Shown: positions 22,486-35,740 of the stretch, one piece after another | Layout: each line of letters begins with the position of its first letter | Numbering within the stretch: position 1 is the first letter of the stretch | NCBI GenBank assembly: GCA_012932295.1 | Contig: JAAONU010000001.1 | Location: 5,851,104 to 5,915,103 of the forward strand | DNA: 64,000 bases | Origin: Cyclina sinensis | Taxonomy: Eukaryota; Mollusca; Bivalvia; Venerida; Veneridae | Direction of reading: 5' to 3' | Notes under the pieces: generated by a model | What the model was told of the DNA's origin: nothing | Databases searched by the model: none | The model's input: the letters and a program-made list of their open reading frames with translations, nothing else | Made by a program: the position numbers and the translations under genes

Positions 22486-23170
22486 AAAATACCATACGCA
22501 TTCAGCATGCCCAGTCACGCAGAATCCTGCATTTTTCATGCAGAAAACAAGATGTGCGCACAAATTTTTCAATGTCCGTGGGTGCAGGTACGCACATTTT
22601 TCTTGGCCGGCAAATAATCGAAATCGGCACAAAAATTGGTGGTCGGTAACCTTAAGCGTGGGAAACACTTGCTTTTTAACTGAAGATCATTAAGTGCCCT
22701 GCGGCAAACATCTCCATGATCAAGACCTATTCTATGTGACATAAACAACATAAAATGGCGAAGCAGATTACTCTAAAAGGGTTTCTAGTTCAGAATAAGC
22801 ATAAGTTGTCAACAATCGCATTTTGAATTGACATTATAATGATTTTTTCCATCTGTGCAAATGATGCACCATTGCTAAAGCATATCAAACCCCGCGTTTT
22901 GAAGCGACATTATAATGATTTTTTCCATATGTGCAAATGATGCACCATTGTTAACGCATATCAAACTCTTGCGACTACCGAGGCACTTGCATTATGCTTC
23001 GGTGATGTAGAAAGGTGCTATCAGCTGGCTGGTCATGTGACCAGTCATTTTTTTTCCTTAAGATATGAACAAACTAAATATTTTCCTACACATCAATAAC
23101 AAATTGGACATGGTCACGACATGTATCATTACTTTGTTTCAGGTCTGCCAATTCATTTAACAACTGTGAA
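22486..23170. other. GC-richer unfamiliar segment with a 76-bp tandem pair and palindromes
   Basis: Two copies of about 76 bp (gacattataatgattttttc, tgtgcaaatgatgcaccatt) begin near 22817 and 22893. A perfect palindrome CTGGTCATGTGACCAG lies at about 23028-23043. A short open stretch starting atggcgaagcagattactct (22755) encodes MAKQITLKGFLVQNKHK, which looks transposase-N-terminus-like but is too short to assign. Confidence 0.35.
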
Positions 23171-23333
23171 ATATGATAAGAGCAACAGGTCCATGGTCCT
23201 TGCTTCTGCAAATAAATTGGCTACAACTTAAAGTTTCAATCAAGAGTTAACTCATGAAGTGGCTACTTACTATGAAAAAATGCACACAGAGGCCAAAACA
23301 GCAGTATAATCCCTATCTAGCAGATAACATTAA
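23171..23333. other. Intron spacer
   Basis: Nothing recognised. Confidence 0.5.
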
Positions 23334-24661
23334 ACAAGGGGGCCATTGGCCCCAAAGCGCTCACCTGAGGACAGACTGTTATTTCTTGTAAATCTAAGCT
23401 CTAGCCTTTGAAGCTTCAAAGGATAATTTTCTTATAAGTTTTTACTATTTGCAAATAATGAATATCTATGACCCCCGGGCAGGCCCAATTTTTACCCCCG
23501 ATATAATTTGTACAAACTTGGAACAGGTTCACTAGACAATATTTCATGCCAAATAATTAAGCTTAAGGCTTTGTCATTTCAGAGGAGAAGATTTTTTAAG
23601 TTTTTACATATATGGAAAACCTATGACCCCCTGGAATGGGGCTAATTTTGGCATTAGGGGCATAATATGAACAACTTTCATAGAGGACCTATAGATGATG
23701 TCATATACCAAATATCAAAGCTCTAGCCTTTGTCATTTCAGAGAAGAAGTTTTTTTAAGTTTATACTATATACATACAAGGAAAACCTATGACCCCCTGG
23801 GTCGGGGCCAATTTTGAGACTAGGGTCATAATTTTTACAACTTTCGTAGAGGACCTATAGATGATATCATATACCAAATATCAAATCTCTAGCCTTTGTA
23901 ATTTCAGAAGAGGAGATTTTTTTAAATTTTTACTATATACATATAAGGAAAACCTATGACTCCCTGGGGCGGGGCCAATTTTGAGACTAGGGGCATAATT
24001 TGAACAACTTTGGTAGAGGACCTATAGATGATATCATATACTAAATATCAAATCTCTAGCCTTTGTCATTTCAGAGGAGAAGATTGTTTATGTTTTTACG
24101 ATATACATGTAAGGAAACCTGACCCCCCCACCCCCACTGGGGCGGGGCCAATTTTGGCACTAGGGGCATAATTTGAACAACTTTCGTAGAGGACCTATAG
24201 ATGATGTCATATGCCAAATATCAAAGCTCAAGCCTTTGTCATTTCAGAGGAGAAGATTTTAAAGTTTTTAATATATACATATAAGGAAAACCTATGACCC
24301 CCTGGGGCGGGGCCAATTTTGGCACTAGGGGCATAATTTGAACAACTTTGGTAGAGGAGTTATAGATGATGTCATATACCAAATATCAAAGCTGTTGGCC
24401 TTGTACTTTTTGGCAAGAAGATTTTTTAAATTTGCATTTTTGAAACTTCTTTTTTGGCCCTGTGACCTACTTATGCAACAGACCAGAACCATTTGAACAA
24501 CTTTGAAAGGGGACCACCCAAGGATCATTCCTGTGTAGTTTGGTTAATGTGCAGTCATTGGTTTCAGAGGAGATGTTGTTTTTATGAAATTGATGACGAC
24601 GGACGCCGGACACAGGGGGATCACAAAAGCTCACCCTGAGCACGTTGTGCTCAGGTGAGCT
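23334..24661 (+). mobile_element. Complete type I modular element with E cassettes (1.33 kb)
   Basis: The 5' palindrome is GGGGCCATTGGCCCC (a compensated variant of the AGGGCC form), then aaagcgctcacctgagg. Seven E units of about 155-165 bp follow (gaccccctggggcggggcca, catttcagaggagaag). The 3' part is gatgacgacggacgccgg, then a long hairpin, gctcaccctgagcac / gtt / gtgctcaggtgagc, then taac. Confidence 0.93.
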
Positions 24662-25285
24662 AACAGCAACAAAAACGAAATTTGACTTCTTGTGTTTGCT
24701 TTTCTAAGTTTTTTTTTAATTTCATTTTTATACAGTGTACCCAGTTTTTTAAGCCTGTACCCACTTTTTCTAAAGCTAGTCGGTGCAGCTACCCACTTTT
24801 TAAAAATCGAGTGGGCATCGAGTTATGTCAATGTTACAGTTTTGGACAATTGGATCTTCAAGGTGAAGATCATTCAGAGGTCAAGGTCAAATAAATATAG
24901 GTCAGTGGGAAGGCCTTGTCCAAAGGGGTGTTGTGTCCAAGTTTGAAGTACATCCACTTACTAATAAGGAAGTTATGGTCAATGTTAAAGTTTTCGGACA
25001 GACTGATGGATGGACTTCCGGCCGAAACTGGATAAGGGGCCGTTTCTTTTGTCATTTTTTTTTGTTTAATAGAGGGCCATTGGCCCCTTATTCTATTGTT
25101 ACGGAATGAACTCTATTGTTCTCTTTTGTTATGTTTACAATAAGGTGGCCCCCTATTTATTTTTGGTAGTGCGGATGGACAGACGGACAGTTAAACTATA
25201 TGCCTCCCTTCGGGAGCATAAAAATTACAATTACAGATGCAGACACCTCAAGTAACACCTATATGTCCCCTGACTATAGTCAGGT
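24662..25285 (+). repeat. Cassette F element fragment with an internal insertion, followed by a palindromic end
   Basis: F words (ggtcagtgggaaggccttgt, ttactaataaggaagttatg) run from about 24840 and end gacggacagttaaactatat and gcctcccttcgggagcata. 25070-25165 (gagggccattggcccctta.. caataaggtggcccc) interrupts the expected sequence. A second end with palindrome CCTGACTATAGTCAGG follows at 25269-25284. Confidence 0.7.
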
Positions 25286-26095
25286 GACACAAAAAGATTC
25301 AAATATCAGAGACAGTAAGATGCACATTGCATTTGTCAGCTTAATTTGAGAAAGTAAGTAAAGTGACCCTCAGATTTATTCTAATGAACTTTCATACTTT
25401 GTTTAGTTAAATAGTGATTCAGGACATTTATCCATGAAACGAATGCCTGTGCCCAGACTGGTGAAGATGCCATGTTGCAGATAGTGTCAGGTGACCTATG
25501 CAAGCTGAGTTTTATTGTCAGGAAACAAGGACTTCACCAACAGTAATGAGGGCAGGGTAGAAAGAACTTTTTATTTCTACCGTTACTGTGAACGAGCTGC
25601 TTTAACAACACTGAGCATCTTAAACAATCTAAACACTGCATTATTCATTTTGAGATAGAAATCAGAAATCAATAAAAGACTACAATTAGTGACAATAACC
25701 AAAATCCTGTTTCCATGGAATTTCATGAAAACAGACTTAGCATAAACAATCAACCTTTACAACACCTGGCAGCAATTTACTGTCTCATTATCAATACTAT
25801 GCTAATGGTTTACAAATCATCTATGGTAATAACAGCTAACATGTATATTGGGTAGTAAATGATTACACCTATCAAGTCAATATTTTATCAGTTATAACAA
25901 GCTCGTCTGGAGGTATCTGACCCTGATGCAGACCTTCTGTTCACCTATCCAGAGCATGTAATTGACTTTATTAGTACTTGCCAGCTTACTCAGTTTACCA
26001 ACAACACTCTTAGGTATTCATAAATCTTGTCAGTTATAAAGTTGAATGGCAGGTCGGACAAGCGCATATTTTTAAACAATGAACAACCTTATAAA
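25286..26095. other. Intron, unrepeated
   Basis: No exon or repeat recognised. The preceding and following calcineurin exons are contiguous in protein, so no exon is expected. Confidence 0.6.
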
Positions 26096-27280
26096 CTAGA
26101 CGTTTTGAAAACATTCATGCCCCCCACTAGTGCCTTATCCCTAGAGGCAGCCATAAAATTATACCAAGGTGGGACTGGGACTTGTGTCAATACATTAAAG
26201 GGAGGATGACAGGGGCTTCTGCTATCAAAAGCTATTGGTTATGGCAAGCAGGCGAATGAGAGAAACTGCAGATTATAACTTTGGTTATAAAATTTGGGAA
26301 GGTGGGTAGGGAGAGAGTTTTGAAGCAAAATTAGCGTCTTTAGTTATCAATCAGAATCTGTTCTTCTCTTTATGGTGTATGTCCACTGTGATCTTGGCCT
26401 TTTACCTAGCGACCTCAAAGACAATTAGGGTCATGTCCTGAACAGACCAACATGCATGGCAAGTCTGAAGCCAATGCCCAAAGGTTCTCTAGTTATTGAT
26501 TAGAAACCATTTTTCTGTTAATGGCCACTCTGACCTTTAACTTTGACTAAGTGACCCCAAAAGAGATATAAGTCATCTACAGGTCGCTATCAATGAGCAT
26601 TGCAAGTTTAAGGACCCTAGGCCCAAGGATTTTCTAGTTATTCATCAGAAACCATTTATCAGTTTATGATTAATATGACCTTGACTTTTGATCTAGTGAT
26701 CCTAAAAACATTGGGGGTGATCTACTGGCCATTACCAACATGCCTATAAAGTTTTAGGAAGCCTGGGTTCAGGCATCCTATAGTTATTTATTGAAATTCA
26801 TTTTATTTTTCAAGGTCACTCTGACCTTGGCCTTTGGCCTAGTAATCTGAAAATCTACAGAAGTCATCTACTGGTGATGAACAACTTACATAGCAAATTT
26901 AACGAACCTGGACCCAAGGATTTTCTAAATATTTATCGAAAGGTTCTGATTTTAAGGTCACTATGACATTGGCCTTTGACCTAATAACCACCAAAAAATA
27001 TTGGAGTAATCTAATGGTCAAGACCAACCTGCCTTTAAAGTTTTGGGGAGCTGGGCGCAGGCATTCTATAGTTATTGATCAAGGACACTGTGACCTTTAC
27101 CTTTAAACTTATGACCCGAAGAGATAGGAGTCATCTACTGGCCATGACCAACCTGCCTATGAAACCGTTTTCCTTTTCAAGGTCACTGTGACCTTGACCT
27201 TTCACATACTGCTCATGACTAACCTACATACTAAGTTTCAGCAAGATGGGTCCAGAGATTCTATAGTTATTGTGGGTGAG
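26096..27280 (+). repeat. Type II element with C cassettes, 3'-truncated
   Basis: The leader is aaacattcatgccccccact, then ccctagaggcagccataaaa. About six C units of 160-180 bp follow. Palindromic GGTCAnnnTGACC sites lie at 26813-26827 and 27180-27194. It ends without microsatellite or hairpin. Confidence 0.85.
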
Positions 27281-27381
27281 TGAAAAGAAACCAAAACCAT
27301 GTAAACATTTATTGGTCTCTGCCCATATTTGAAATCAACCTGTATTTAACGATGTTACATTTGAGTACAAAATATCATACA

Positions 27382-28947
27382 AGAGGGCCATGATGGCCCT
27401 GTATCGCTCACCTGAGTATGACTGCTTTTAACAAAGTTGCTATGGACCTTTTTAATTGACCACAGATGACCCATATTTGAACTTGACCTAGAAATTATAG
27501 AAACAATCTCTTTGACAAATTTCCAGGATATTTAGACTGAAAAAGTAGCATCTAGAGTGTTAACAAGATTTCTCGATATTTAGGCTCTGTGACCTAGTTT
27601 TTGACCCCAGATACTCCAACCTAAGCTAGAAATCATCAAAAAAAACCTGTCTGACAAATTTCTAGGATATTTGGACTGAAAATTTAACCTCTGGAGTGTT
27701 AAAAAGTTTTTTACATATTTGTACCATGTGACCTAGTTTTTGATCCCAGATGACCCATATCCAAATTTGAGCTAGAAATCATTGAAACAACCTTTCTGAC
27801 AAATTTCAAGGACATTTGGACTAAAAATGTAACCTCTAGAGCTTTTACAAGGTTTTTCTACATTCGGGCTCTGTGACCTATATTCCAGAGAACCTATATT
27901 CAAAACTGAGCTAGAAATCTTCCATAGAATCTTTCTGACAAATTTCCAGGTTATTTGGACTGAAAATGCTACCTTTAGAATATTAACAAGGTTTTTCCAT
28001 ATTTGGACTCTGTGACCTAGTTTGTGACCCCAGATGACCCATACTCGAACTTGATCTAGAAATCCTTAAGGCAATTTTTCTAACAAATTTCCAGATTATT
28101 TGGGCTGAAAATGTAACCTCTAGAGTGTTAACAAGATTTTTCTATTTTTGGGCTGTGACCTAGTTTTTGAACCCAGATGACCCATATTTGAACTTGTGCT
28201 AGAAATCTTTGAAGCAACCTTTCTGACAAATTTCCAGATTATTTGGGCTGAAAATGTAATCTCTAGAGTGTAAAGATGTTTCTATTTTTGGGCTCTGTGA
28301 CCTAGTTTTTGAACCAAGATGACCCATATTTGAACTTGAGCTAGAAATCATAGAAGCAACCTTCCTGACAGATTTCCAGATTATTTGGTCTAAAAATGTC
28401 ACCTCTAGAGTGTTAACAAGGTTATTCAATATTTGGGCTCTGTGACCTAGTTTTTGACCCCAGATGACCTATATTTGAACTTGACCTAGAAATCATCAAA
28501 GCAACCTTTCTGACAAATTTCAAGATTATTTGGGCTGAAAATGTAACCTCTAGAGTGTTAACAAGATTTTTCTATTTTTGGGCTCCGTGACCTAGTTTTT
28601 GAACCCAGATGACCCATATCTAAACTGGAGCTAGAAATCATCATTAGAACATTTCTGACAAATTTCCAGGATATTTGGACTGAAAAAGTAGCCTCTAGAG
28701 TGTTAACAAGGTTTTTCTATATTTGGGCTCTGTGACCTAGTTTTCCAACCCTGATAACCCATGTTCGAACTCGTCCGAGATATTAATGAGACAAACATCC
28801 TGACCAAGTTTCATGATAATTGAGGCAAAAATGTGACCACTAGAGTGTTAACAAACCAATTGTTAACGGACGGACAGACGGACGGAGGGACGACGGACAA
28901 AAGGTGATCAGAAAAGCTCACTCTGTCACTACGTGACAGGTGAGCTA
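27382..28947 (+). mobile_element. Complete type I modular element with B cassettes (1.57 kb)
   Basis: The 5' palindrome is AGGGCCATgATGGCCCT, then gtatcgctcacctgag. Ten B units follow with spacings of 139-145 bp between successive gtgacctag words (27589, 27728, 27873, 28012, 28154, 28297, 28442, 28587, 28732). Then come acggacggacagacggacgg and the hairpin gctcactctgtcac / tac / gtgacaggtgagc. Confidence 0.95.
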
Positions 28948-29158
28948 ACAATCCATCAACTCCTTTAAGAGTTATCACCTGGAAACCATCTCTTTGCAAA
29001 ATAACAGATGAAAATATGTATGTAAATATTTAGTGGTCCAACTCCAAATTCAAACTCGAACTGTACTTTATGTTGTTTCATCTGTGTACCAAAAATAATT
29101 TCAATCCAGTGACTCTTAAATGATTATCATTTGCAAACCATTTTCAATTTTTTTTTTT

Positions 29159-29189
<31 letters not shown>

Positions 29190-29228
29190 GGGGGACAAAA
29201 TTGAAGATGAAAAGGAGCCATAACTTTG
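28948..29228. other. Spacer with a homopolymer junction
   Basis: A P-like fragment at about 29040-29140 (accaaaaataatttcaatcc) precedes the T21-G26 tract and 34 bp of flank. Confidence 0.6.
29148..29194. repeat. T21 followed by G26 homopolymer junction
   Basis: 21 consecutive T (29148-29168) run directly into 26 consecutive G (29169-29194). The G run could fold as a quadruplex on the + strand. Length accuracy is doubtful in any assembly. Confidence 0.95.
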
Positions 29229-30555
29229 TAACAAGAGATGTTTGTGAAACACTTATGCAGTATACATTATGGGCAGTGTACATGGAAATGAAATTTACCT
29301 TTAATGTATATATTTCATATTTAATAATATTGTATATAGAGAAAACAATTACCAGTAGACCATTTAACTGTATATTTTCTAGTAGAACTAGCTTAAGTTT
29401 AAGGGAACAGTGACCTTGACCCAACTGGCTAAATTTTCAATCCCAAGCGTCATCTTCATAGAAGCTACCTTTACAGCAAATTTCATCAAAATATCTCAGT
29501 CCTAACTAAAGTTATTGAGCAAAAACCATTTATTTTTCATATTTAGTAATAGTGACCTTGACTTTGGCCCCACCAGCTCCAATATCAAACTTGACCTGTA
29601 TACTGTGATGTTACACCTGTGTACCGAAAATTGTTTAAATCTGTCAAGATTTCATGAGTTATCATCTGGAAACCATTTTTCAACCATTTTGTTATTTTTA
29701 GTAACAGTGACCTTGACCCCACCAGCCCCAATATCGAACTTGACCTGTATCTCATGATGTTACACCTGTGTACCAAAAATTGTTAAAATCTGTCAAGCCA
29801 CTCATGAGTTATTGTCCAGAAACCGTTTTTCTATTTTTAGTAACAGTGACCTTGGCCCCCACCAGTTCCAATATCGATGTTACACCTGTGTACCAAAAAT
29901 TGTTTAATTCTGACAAACAACTCATGAGTTATTGTCTGGAAACCATTTTTCTATTTTTAGTAACAGTGACCTTGACCTTGGCCCCACCAGCCCCAGTATG
30001 GATGTTACATCTGTGTACCAAAAATTGTTTAAATCTGTCAAGCCATTCATGAGTTATTGTCTGGAAACCATTTTTCCATTTTTTGTAACAGTGACCTTGA
30101 CCTTGGCACCACCAGCCCCAATATCGATGTTACACCTGTGTACCAAAAATTTTTTCAATCTGTCTAGCCTTTCATGCGTAATAATCTAAAAACCGTTTTT
30201 CTTTTTTTAGTAACAGTGACCTTGACGTTGGCCCCACAAGCCCCAATATCAAACTTGACCTGTATCTTGTGATGTTACAACTGTGTACCAAAATTGTTTA
30301 AATCTGTCTAGCCTTTCATGAGTTATGTTCTGGAAACCGTTTTTCTATTTTTTGTCACAGTGACCTTGACCCACAAGACCCAATATCGAACTTGACCTGT
30401 ATCTTATGATGTTACAGATGTGTACCAAAAAATGTTAAAAATGTCTAGCCTTTCATGAGTTATCGTCCGAAAACGATGACGGACCGACAGACAGACCGAC
30501 CGACAAGCTCACTCCTATATACCTCCTCAAACTTTGTTTGTGGGGGTATAATGAA
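29229..30555 (+). mobile_element. Type II element with P cassettes of two alternating lengths
   Basis: It starts aacaagagatgtttgtgaaa then cacttatgc. P units (accttggccccaccagcccc, gttacacctgtgtaccaaaa) have spacings 149, 120, 125, 125, 145 and 137 bp. Long units carry an extra segment of about 24 bp (aaacttgacctgtatcttgt) that short units lack. It ends gaccgacagacagaccgacc then atatacctcc..gtgggggtata. Confidence 0.9.
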
Positions 30556-30735
30556 CACAAACTGCAAATAATTGGAATTTTTCTTAGTCCAAGGGGCATA
30601 ACTCTATCAAAAATTGCTTGATCATACCCAAAACAGAACTTGACCTAGATATTCTTATGATAAATCTGTATACTAAATTTCATTTCAGTATGTGTAATCT
30701 CTGAGATTATTTGTTTGTGAGGGTATAAAAACCAG
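30556..30735 (+). repeat. Cassette K single unit
   Basis: It carries aagtccaaggggcataactc and gacctagatattcttatgat, then a short end gtttgtgagggtataaaa. Confidence 0.75.
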
Positions 30736-31315
<580 letters not shown>

Positions 31316-31346
31316 TTAATGGGAGGATGAGAGAGGATTCTGATAT

Positions 31347-33170
31347 AACAAGAGGGCCATGATGGCCCTGGATCGCTCACCTGAGTACTATGGCTGTAGG
31401 TTTGCTGTTAAGCAGTATTTCATTTTTTAATTGAAAATATGTAAGTGCCTACAAACAAATTATGTAAAATATCAGTCAATAAATAAAGGCTCTATGACAG
31501 AAAGTAGAAATATCTATTATAAGCTATGGTGACCTTGACCCAGTGACCTCAAACCCTACCCATGGGTAGAGGTCCATGCAAGAAACCTATATATTGAATA
31601 TCAAAGATATTGGTCTATAAATGAAGGTTTTATGAGGTACAGAAGATAAATCTATTTTTAGCCTCCGTGACCTTTAACCTAACCTAATAATTTGAACAAC
31701 CAAACAACCTTTCTGACAAACTGCCAGGATATTTGGACTGAAACAGTAGCCTCTACAGCCTTAACAAGATATTTCTATTTTTTGTGCTCTGTGACCTAGT
31801 TTATGACCCCAGATGACCCATATTCGAATTTGACCTAGAAACCATATAAATAACCTTTCTGACATATTTCCAGAATATTTGGGCTGAAAATGTTACATGT
31901 AGAGTGTAAACAAGGTTTTTCCAAATTTAAGCTCTGTGACCTAAGTTTTGACCCCAGATGACCCATATTCGAACTTGGGCTAGAAGTCATCGATTCAACC
32001 TTTTTGACATATTTCCAGGATATTTGGGCTGAAAATGTTACCTCAAGAGTGTTAACAAGGTTTTTCCATATTCAGGCTGTGTGACCTAGTTTTTGACTCC
32101 AGATGACCCATATTTGAACTTGACCTAGAAATCATCGAAACAACCTTTCTGACATATTTCCAGGATATTTGGGCTGAAAATGTTACCTCTAGAGTCTTAA
32201 CAAGGTTTTTCCATATACAGGCTGTGTGACCTAGTTTTTGACCCCACATGACCCATATTCCAACTTGAGCTAGAAATCATTTTAACAAGCTTTCTGACAG
32301 TTTTTCAGGAAATTTGGGCTAAAAAAATTACCTCTAAAGTGTTAACAAGGTTTTACCATATTTGGGCTGTGTGACCTAGTTTTTGAACCCACATGACCCA
32401 TATTTAAACTGGAGCTAGAAATCATCAAAACAACCTTTCTGACATATATCCAGGATATTTGGGCTGAAAATGTTACCTCTAGAGTGATAAAAAGGTTTTT
32501 CCATATTTGGTCTCAGTGACCTAGTTTTTGACCCCAGATGACCCATATTCGAACCTTGGCTAGAAATCGTCCAAATAACCTTTCTGATATGTTACAAGGA
32601 TATTTGGGCTGAAAATGTTACCTCTAAAGTGTTAACAAGGTTTTTCCATATTCAGGCTGTGTGACCTAGTTTTTGACTCCAGATGACCCATATTCAAACT
32701 TGACCTAGAAATCATCGAAACAACCTTTCTGACATATTTCTAGGATATTTGGGCTGAAAATGTTACCTCTAGAGTGTTAACAAGGTTTTTCCATATTTGG
32801 GCCCTGTGACCTAGATTTTGACCCCAGATGACCCATATTTGAACTTGAGCTAGAAATCATGGAAAGAACTTTTCTGACAAATTTCCAGGATATTCGGGCT
32901 GAAAATGTTACCTCTAGAGTGTTAACAAGGTTTTTCCATATACAGGCTGTGTGACCTTGTTTTTGACCCCACATGACCCATATTCGAACTCGTCCGAGTA
33001 ATTACTGGGAGAAACATCCTGACCACGTTTCGTGACAATTGGAGCAAAAATGTGACCAGTAGAGTGTTAACGAACTAAATGTGAACGGACGACGGACGAC
33101 GGACGACAGACGACGGACGACGGACATTCATCGATCCTAATAGCTCACCCTGAGCCAGCTCAGGTGAGCT
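31347..33170 (+). mobile_element. Complete type I modular element with Q and B cassettes (1.82 kb), nested
   Basis: It starts aacaagagggccatgatggc then cctggatcgctcacctgag. A Q leader (agtgcctacaaac, gtgaccttgacccagtgacc) and about nine B units follow. It ends in a heptamer microsatellite (gacggacgacggacgac at 33085-33125) and gctcaccctgagccagctca then ggtgagct. The flanks gattctgatat and aaaagctaatatcaatgg join to the uninterrupted C leader of 22110-22150. Confidence 0.93.
33085..33126 (+). repeat. (GACGGAC)n heptamer microsatellite
   Basis: About six near-perfect 7-bp units, the longest of the more than 20 GACGGAC/GACAGAC tracts in the window; all lie on the + strand just before a 3' hairpin. 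Confidence 0.9.
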
Positions 33171-35176
33171 AAAAAGCTAATATCAATGGCAAGTAGATGA
33201 ATGACAGGAACTGCAGATTATGTCAATGACACTTTGGTTATAAAATGTATTAAGTTCAATTACAAACACGAAAGAGTACAGGAACTGGGTAGGTAGGCAG
33301 GTGGGAGGGTGGGTTGGTAGTAAATTTTGAGGCAGCAAGGCCCAAGGGTTCTCCAGTTATCAATCAGAATCCGTTTTCCTCTCTATGGTTTATGGCTACC
33401 TTGACCTTTAACCTAGTGACCTCAAAGACAATAGGGTCATCTCTTGAACAGATCAAATTTGCATAGCAAATCTGAGGATCTAATGCCCAAGCATTCTCTA
33501 GTTGTTGACTGGAAACCATTTTTCTGTTTATGGTCACTCTGACCTTGAACTTTGACTAAGTGACCCCAAAAGAGATATAAGTCATCTACAGGTCATTATC
33601 AATGAGCATTATAAGTTTAAAGACCCTTGGCTCAAGCATTCTCTAGGTATTATTCATCAGAAACTATCTTTCAGTTAATGATCAATATGACCTTGAGTTT
33701 TGATCTAATGACCTTTAAAACTTTGGGGGTGATGAACTGGCCATTACCAACCTGCCTATGAAGTTTTAGGAAGCCTGGGCTCAAGCATTCTAAAGTTATT
33801 GATCTGAAACCGTTTCTCTTTTCAAGGTCACTATAACCTTGGCCTTTGACCTATTGACTGAAAAAAAAATGGGGGTCATTTACTGGTCATGAGCAACCTA
33901 TAAACCAAGATTGAGGAACCTTGGCACAAGGATTCTATAGTTATCTTTCAGAACAGGTTCAGCTTTTCAAGGTCAATGTGACCTTGGCCTTTGACCTAAT
34001 CACCCGAAAAAATGAAGGTTTAGGGTTAGGGTCATATACTGCCAAGACCAATCTGCCTATGAAGTTTAAGCGAGCCTGGGCCCATGCATTCTATAGTTAC
34101 TGATCAGAAACCATTTGCCTCTTAAGTCCACAGTGACCTTGGCCTTTGACCTAGTTACCTGGAAAACTATAGGTGTCATCCACTGATCATGACTAACTTA
34201 CATACCAATCTTAAGGAACCTGGGCCCATGGATTCTATAGATATTTATCGGAAAAGATTTTTCTTTTCTTTTCAAGAACACTGTGACATTGGCCTTTTAT
34301 AAAATGACCCTAAACACTAAAGGAGTCATGTACTGGCTATGACCAGCCTGGTTATGAAGTTTTGGAGAGCCTGGGCCAAAGCATTGTTGATCGGAAACAA
34401 TTTAGCCTTCTGAAGCTCACTGTGACCTTGGCCTTTGACCTAGTGAACAGAAAACTAAAGGGGTCATCTACTGCTCATGACCAATCTACATACGGAGTTT
34501 GAGGAACCTTGGCCTAAGAATTCTATATTTACCGATTGGAAACCATTTTGCTTTTCAAGTTCATTGTGCAGTCTTTGACCTAATGACCTGAAAAACTATA
34601 GCGTTCAGCTACTGTCCATGACCAACCTGATTATGAAGTTTTGGATCCAAGGATTCTATAGTTATCAATTGGAAACTGTTTTGCTTTTAAAGGTCACTGT
34701 GACCTTGGTCTTTGACCTAATGACCTGAAAAACTATAGGGGTCATATACTTGCCATGACTAACAAGTTTATGAAGTTTTGACGAGACTGGGCCCATGCAT
34801 TTTATAGTTATTGATTGGAACCGTTCTGCCTTTCAAGCTCACTGTGACCTTGGCCTTTGACCTAATGACCTGAAAAACTATAGTAGTCATCTACTGCTCA
34901 TGATCAACCAACAAACCAAGTTTGAGGAAACTGGATCCAAGGATTTTATAGTTATTGATCGGAAACTGTTTTGCTTTTCAAGGTAACTGTGACCATGGCC
35001 TTTGACTTACTGACCCGAAAAACTTTAAGGGTCATCTACTGCTCATGACCAACCTACACACTAAGTTTGAGGACAGTGGGTCCAAGGGTTCTCTAGATAT
35101 TGAACAGAAACGAAGTGTCTACCAAATGACCAATATCTGCAAAACAATACACCCCTTCATCTTCAATGGGGGGCAT

Positions 35177-35740
35177 AAAAAGACAAGAATATGAGCTTTT
35201 TTTCATCTCATGTATCAGTGCAAGGCAATAAATCATTCTTCAGTTACAGCATCAGGCCAGTTTAAACAAGTCACTGGTGTTGCTTGCACATACAAGTCCC
35301 CTTCAGGTTCCACCATGAAAATATACTAGAGCTTACACTGTGATTAATACCCTCACAATACCATCTTGTCAGAGGAAAAAGGGAAATATAAAATGATTCA
35401 CACATCTACACTAATTGGTGATCTTGCACACCAAGTTAAACTGATTGTCCTACATGTGGAAGATGTTTGTGTCACAAGATTTTCCTATGACCGGACATAA
35501 AACCGCAGAGCCTGCATTGGCCTGCATGAAAAACAAGTCACAAACATCTACACTTCTTGGTGAACCAAGTGTACCAAGTTTCAAATTGATAGTCATAGGA
35601 ATATGGAAGAAGTCTGTGTCACAAACTTTTGCTAATTTTAACCTCGGTGTCCTTGACCTTGACCCAAGTGAATGGCAGAGATTCATCCATTGTGCCTATA
35701 TACCGAATATCTAAGATGTCTGTCAATAAATTAAGGCTGT
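35177..35740 (+). repeat. Spacer and decayed cassette R pair
   Basis: About 160 bp of intron, then a 5' box (agagcttacactgtgattaa then taccctcac). Two units follow with ggaagatgtttgtgtcacaa and ggaagaagtctgtgtcacaa. Confidence 0.6.

Noticed and set aside
24682..24946. Two overlapping + strand frames of 70-84 codons
   Set aside because: They run into an F cassette and have no family features.
34017..34032. Telomere-like tttagggttagggtc (also aaccctaaccct at about 56757)
   Set aside because: Only two units each, inside a C cassette or intron; chance occurrences.
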